From assembly GCA_013399875.1 (NCBI GenBank), contig VXAZ01000598.1, positions 49,244 to 113,243 on the forward strand: a stretch of 64,000 nucleotides of DNA. Direction: 5' to 3'. The stretch comes from Gymnorhina tibicen. Lineage: Eukaryota > Chordata > Aves > Passeriformes > Artamidae. This document shows positions 59,101 through 64,000 of the stretch, in pieces (position 1 is the stretch's first letter; the number at the start of each line of letters is the position of its first letter). The translations under genes and the position numbers were made by a program. The notes below the pieces were generated by a model. That model worked only from the letters and a program-made list of their open reading frames with translations. It was not told the DNA's origin and made no database searches.

Positions 59101-60957
59101 CACCACATGTTTGATGCACACCCTTCCAAGTTATTAAAACTGTACAACATCCCTTCAGGAAAATAAAGGTACTTAACTTTCTATATCAAAAACACCAAGT
59201 CAGATTAAAGGTTAATTCAGTCGTCCTAAGAGCACACTCTGCTACAAAGTGTAACAAGCACATCCGTCAGCTGTGACTGCTGAGGTACCGGCTTCATGGA
59301 AACTAGTGTATCTACAGATAACATCCATTTTAGTAACTGGAGTGAATAAGCTTCCCAGTGTCCAGCTGAGATCTGCACCTTGAAGTTCGTCCCCTGCAGC
59401 TCATTCACAAAGATGTAACAGTAACAGCAATCAACTCACACAGGTAACTCAGATAAATTAATCTTTCAGATTACAGTGGTCTTCTATGTGTCTTGACAAA
59501 TTTGGGTGTGTTTTTGACTCTGCTACTTGGGATGTTCAAGTAGAAGCCCTTCCTAAGAGCACAGCCCATTTCTCCTATGGTTAGTGAAAAAAAGGTGTAA
59601 CCACTCCTTCTGCAGAGCATACTTTTTCACACCAACACCAGACTACTAAATGCATTCTGCAAGAACTCACTTCAGGGCCGTAGAGAAACCAAAGTGGTAT
59701 CATTTTGTCTCCCTCCCTGCCTTTGTCTCTCCATTCTCAAAAGACAGCAGCTGCTTTTCCTACTTACACATTTCTTCTGTACTAACAATTTATTTATGGT
59801 GCTTTAATAAGAGGCAGAAGGGTTGTACAATCTAGAAGTAAAATGAAGGCAGGCTTCCAAATAGTAAAAATACTTTCAGCTATATAGAAGTACAGCTTGA
59901 AGCCTCATTTAAGAGTCCACATGCACTGAATGGCAGGCAAACTATGACAGACACTTTGAGTCCCAGTACTTTCTGCGGTAACTAAGATAAAATATGCATG
60001 TCCGAACAGACGAAGACGCAAGTCTGACCTCTGTTTCCCTAAACCACAGGAAAAACAGCTTACAACCACCAACATAAATAAAGCAGGAAGACCCTCCCTT
60101 AGGATAGGATTTGAGTGATGGAAACAAGTGTTCAAAGCCTATTAATACCAAATATAAATAAGCTTTTGTGATATTAATAACTTTTAGAAGCCTTGTTTAC
60201 TCTGATTGTACAGCACAAATGGAGACAGATTAAAAAGGGAGAAAACATTAGTGAAAGAGCACCAAATTCCAGGCATCCAATGTAACAAGCTTTTGAAAAA
60301 AAGGCAGAATGAGAGATTAAAGAATGCATTTGCAATTCCTGCATGGACTCACAATTTACACTTATAAACGTGCCTAGAGCTTCCCCACAGAACCAAATCA
60401 TTCCTCTAGCTCCTTCCCACTACCACATCTTGGCACGCAGGTCCAAGACTTCAATCACTGCACCAACTGAAGAGCTGCCAGTCCTCTCCAAAGAGAATTC
60501 CCCCGTGTACAGACACTCCTACAAACGTTTGTAGATTTACAATGTTTCAGTTCTGCACTGAGTAACTTAACCTGGAACAGAACTGACCCAAAGTGATTCT
60601 TCTCACATGCTTCAAGTATCTGTTCCAAAATTTTGTGATTTTTACAATTATCTCCTTATCTAGTTGTATTTCTTTCTTTCTTCTTGAATCTGCCTGTAAC
60701 ATGTTTGAAACCACTATCACCATAAAAGAATCCCAACTTCAGATTTTGATGAAATACAACTGAATTCTAGCACTTACATACAGTTACTTTAAAAGTAATT
60801 AATATATGCTAAAGTTTCTGAAAAAAACTTGTCCAAGTGGCATGACAAAGATGCTATGAAGACAGAAGAAAAATTCTTTAACTGAAAAATAATTCTTTCA
60901 GGAAAAGTATCTTACATGGCTAACATTTTGCTGGAACTTTGGAAAGGTCTGCATAAC

Positions 60958-61041
60958 TGTCCTGGGTTTGGCTGAGATAAAGTTAATTTTCTTCTTAGTA
61001 GCTGGTACAGTGCTGTGGTTTGGATTTAAAGCACAGCAGTG
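60958..61041 (+). mobile_element. Truncated fragment of the same LTR family
   Basis: It opens TGTCCTGGGTTTGGCTGAGA and follows the 55592 LTR for about 70 bases (including tagctggtacagtgctgtg). It then jumps directly to a cacagcagtg block that lies about 45 bases further on in the complete LTR, and ends. It is therefore an old copy with an internal deletion and loss of the 3' part. Confidence 0.7.
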
Positions 61042-61952
61042 ATAAAAATCACTATTTTTTAAAATATAGTGCAAATAGCAAAAGAAATTGCTAGAGATTT
61101 CACAGCATTGTCAGGAGTGGCATATTCTGGAAATGAAGATGATCAGTTCTGATCTGCTGATCAGCTCTGATTCAAAGCTCAGGAAACTAGCAGTTAAAAC
61201 ATAAAATTTGACCACAATCACTTTCTTAAAGTAATTTCGTAACTGGTTTTTTTGCTTTTGAACAACAGTGAAGAATCAAATTGGTAGCTAACTTTTCTCA
61301 AGTTTCTGACTGAAACATGACCCCATGTTAGAAACCCTTACAGTTAGTGTGACTGCCCATTAAAACTCGATTGAATGACTTTTAAAGTCCTAACCAGAAC
61401 TTCATGAGCGTGATGAAATTAAAAATGTCCTTACACTGACATAATTCTATACTGATGATAGTCCAGTCTCTTAAAAGGAATCTCAATGCTTCTTACTTTT
61501 GCAGAAGGAAAAAGTGAACCTCCTTTTAGTCTGATTTGTCAGCAGTTACTATTAATCAACTGTGGGAAAAAAAACTTCCAGAAAACACATGCTTAGGAAA
61601 AAAAATGCACTCATGGCTTCTTCTTTTTCTTTTACAGCTAGATGGAACCATATTTTGAATATTTTTTTTAACGCAGTACTTGCTTCATCACAGATAAGAT
61701 CAAATTCAACTGTTGAGACTGAAAAACGCCACCACTACCACAGAATACATAATATGGTTTGCTTACAAATCTTACATTCTCCAAAACATGGTGCTGATAT
61801 TTCAAAAACAGGAGTTTGGTTAGTGAAGCTTTGCTACAAAGACAAATAGCAAAAGTAATGCAGCAGAATGAGAGGGGTGAGAAAAACCTCCGAAGAATCA
61901 AAATAGGACACTTCCTAATGCAAATGTATTCCTCTATTTTTGTCGGCTTATC

Positions 61953-62011
61953 TAAGTTGGTAGCAGATGATATCAACATGTAAGTTGGTAGCAGATGGTA
62001 TCAGCATGTAA
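61953..62011. repeat. Tandem duplication of about 30 bases
   Basis: A unit with aagttggtagcagatg, followed by atatcaacatgt in the first copy and gtatcagcatgt in the second, occurs twice head to tail. The two copies differ at two bases. Confidence 0.85.
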
Positions 62012-62263
62012 GAGACACAGGAAAAATTGAAGTGGAAAAGGAAGCTGCCAGATTCATTGGGAATGCCCTTAAAGGCTAAATGTAATCACTGTTCAAAAGG
62101 GAATTCTCAGGATTGATTCACACTTTCTCAGTGTAAAATTTAGCGAGATTTTGTGGGTAAATCAAACACTACTAGAGTGTGTAAGCCTCTTACACTCACC
62201 TAAAATGTACACAACGAGGAATATCCCCATGTTGCATCTAAAAATGCTTTACACACCAGACAC

Positions 62264-62312
62264 GATGATGTTTAAAGGTCCCTTCCAAACCAAAGTATCC
62301 TATGATTTCTAG
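62264..62312 (+). mobile_element. Very short CR1 3' tail
   Basis: The stretch gatgatgtttaaaggtccct, ccaaaccaaagtatcctatg, attt is the last ~50 bases of a CR1 element, including its tail. It is too short to place in a subfamily. Confidence 0.65.
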
Positions 62313-63065
62313 ATAAAAGATAGTCCTGTAGTTAAAGCACTGAACGTGAAATGAACAGAGCTGATGTTATTTTCTGGTTCTATCACAGCAACTCACTGAA
62401 AACTCAAGAGCTGAGAAAGCCACTTAACACCTATCAGTTCACTGCCTATAAGAAACTTGTGCCTTTTTTTTCTTCCCAGGCCTTCGACTGTTTTCTTCCC
62501 TTTCACTAGATTATCTCTGGGTAAGGTTATAGCTACAACAGCACCCGGAGCAAATGAAGAGAGCTGGAATTTAACAAGATCTCCTGGTGGTAATGTCAGT
62601 CCACATGGCCCAGCAAAGCTCAGCTTGAAGGCAGTTCAACCAGAGCATCACAGGTTGGTACATCTAGAAGCAGCAGGCCTGAGCCCGTACCAGGTGGCTG
62701 GGAAACGTATCCTCTGGCTTACCTTGCGCTGCCTGCAGCGCCAGGGACAGAGGACACTACTGCAACAGCAAGCCATGAAGCACTGGTTGGCCTCACATCA
62801 CTGCCAGCAATATCCACAAAACCCTTTGTCATGTCATTTGAGACAATGCTACTATAGTAGAGATTGCCATCTCAGTGGCACTCAGATCTTCCTGACATCC
62901 CTGATATGTCTGAGACATCTCTATGAGGAATAAAGAAATTCCTCCACCTACTCTGGTTGCAGGGCCTTCGCTCACAAAACTGATGAGAACATCACTTAAG
63001 AGCTCCACACACTGAAATTCTCTCATGGAAAGACAAGATTGATGTATTTCATTTAATGTATCTGA

Positions 63066-63096
63066 ATTTAATCCCTTCATTAATCCCTTCATTAAT
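63066..63096. repeat. Short tandem repeat of taatcccttcat
   Basis: The 12-base unit occurs twice and then starts a third time (attaatttc). It is a minor local duplication in the probable first intron. Confidence 0.75.
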
Positions 63097-63874
63097 TTCT
63101 GAAGTAAAAACTACTTTTTTTTTAAAGTTACAATTAAATATTAGTTAATTTCTAACTAGTCTTCTCAGCTAGTGAAACATACCACACAACCACAGAAAAT
63201 GACCACTCAACACTTCTAAAGAAAGTTACGGTGACTGGTTTGTCTCACATGGGATTGCAATGAGGGATAGACGGTGATTGAAGGTGGATGAAAAAGCACA
63301 CTGCGTCAAGTGCATGCTGATCCATTAATTTAAAAAAGATATGTAAATACTAAATTTTATTACCAGTCTTTGATGCTCAAATTGTAGTGTACTTCAAGTT
63401 ACATCTCAAGAAAAAAACAAACTTGCAGCTCAAGTTTTTGGCTGTTTCAGTGGTTTTCATGACTGCCCAAGACCTGCACCTTAATGTGCAACACTACTGG
63501 TGAGGTGACTAGCATGTCCTGGCACATCTGAAAAACCAGGCACAAGACAGCTAAAGACACTGTACACTAAAACCCAGATGCCTGCAGTTGCTGGCTGATA
63601 CATCGGGACTACTAGTTCACATGCCTGCCAGAGCAGGGGAAGGAACTGTAGGGAATACTCTTGTTTGTGCCTCAGCACCTGTCCCCATGACATACTACTG
63701 TTATGGTAAGGACTTAAAGTTTACATCCACGTTGCTTGCAAAATATCCACGTTTTTATGAGGAAGACTAGCTATGTCAAGTTCTCAGCGTCTCTGTAGCA
63801 GGAGGGGAAGCAGGCACAAGGCAGACAGCTCGGCCTTCACTTTAAGGCAAGAGGACACCACATCTTCACAAAAT

Positions 63875-64000
63875 GCCCGCTGTCCCACCACCTGTGCAGC
63901 CGCCTGCGCCGCCCGCCCGGCCCCGCTCCCGGCCAAGGGGCTGCGGCGGCTCCCGGCCCGAACACGGGGCCCACGCCGCCCCCGCCGGGCCGGCGCAGGG
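63875..64000. promoter_or_regulatory. Edge of a CpG island, probable promoter or first-exon region
   Basis: Composition changes sharply from A+T-rich to almost pure G/C with many CG dinucleotides (gccgcctgcgccgcccgccc and on to the window end). CpG islands of this kind mark vertebrate promoters. The position 11 kb upstream of exon 2 on the minus strand fits the start of the CSPG4-family gene, but a divergent plus-strand gene outside the window is equally compatible. I see no ATG plus hydrophobic leader in the minus-strand frames here. The one frame that stays open to a CAG|GTGGTG site lacks a hydrophobic segment. Confidence 0.6.

Larger units (their letters stand above)
52656..63870 (-). other. 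Probable CSPG4-family intron 1 (partial)
   Basis: Upstream of exon 2 I find no convincing signal-peptide exon with a phase-1 donor, so this stretch is read as a first intron of at least 11 kb. It contains a solo LTR (55592-56114), a broken copy of the same LTR family (60958-61041), a short CR1 tail (62264-62312), a tandem duplication near 61953 and a single N at 53995. The remainder is A+T-rich without recognisable genes. Confidence 0.55.

Noticed and set aside
62457..62933. 158-codon plus-strand frame
   Set aside because: No domain or leader recognised, and it lies antisense in the probable first intron. Chance is the simplest explanation.
63785..64000. Minus-strand frame open from the window edge to about 63785, with a hydrophobic LSALCLLPLL stretch
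   Set aside because: No ATG within the window and no phase-1 donor after the hydrophobic part. High G+C explains the open frame, so it is not accepted as exon 1.
1..64000. CRISPR arrays, bacterial operons, riboswitches, tRNA or rRNA genes
   Set aside because: The sequence is vertebrate nuclear DNA. I saw no regularly spaced repeats of CRISPR type and no cloverleaf or rRNA core motifs.

Overview
The window looks like a nuclear chromosome segment of a bird. It is A+T-rich and gene-sparse, with long introns and canonical GT-AG splice sites. It carries CR1 LINE 3' ends, the main avian retrotransposon, several with the familiar tail related to 'attctatga'. It also carries retroviral-type LTRs of the kind common in bird genomes. 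It is a draft assembly with one long N run and three single-N joins.

The only protein-coding gene I can support is on the minus strand. It spans about 23.6-52.7 kb for the recognised coding exons and reaches further in both directions if the UTRs and exon 1 are counted. It encodes a CSPG4/NG2-family chondroitin sulfate proteoglycan. I rebuilt nine exons (human-style exons 2-10) from splice sites and reading phase. All phases agree and give 2371 residues after the missing signal-peptide exon. The order is laminin-G 1, laminin-G 2, a long array of CSPG repeats with a serine-glycine attachment site, one membrane helix, a 101-residue cytoplasmic tail, and a C-terminal QYWV PDZ ligand. One exon alone carries 1188 codons. 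I cannot settle whether this is the CSPG4 orthologue or the CSPG4-like paralogue kept in some non-mammalian vertebrates.

Layout: 1-19.5 kb is intergenic, with CR1 pieces, a probable minus-strand retroviral LTR (10.0-10.8 kb) and two assembly scars. 19.5-23.6 kb is the likely 3' UTR and downstream flank, with a long N gap. 23.6-52.7 kb holds the exons, with CR1, LTR and simple-repeat insertions in the introns. 52.7-63.9 kb is probably intron 1, with a complete solo LTR flanked by a 5-bp duplication and a broken relative of it. The last ~130 bases are very CpG-rich and look like the edge of a promoter island, probably that of this gene, whose exon 1 would lie just outside the window.

The most unexplained signal is a ~330-bp module present twice, at 21.56 and 32.14 kb. 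The copies are in direct orientation with very few differences, and both keep the same open reading frame, which I do not recognise.
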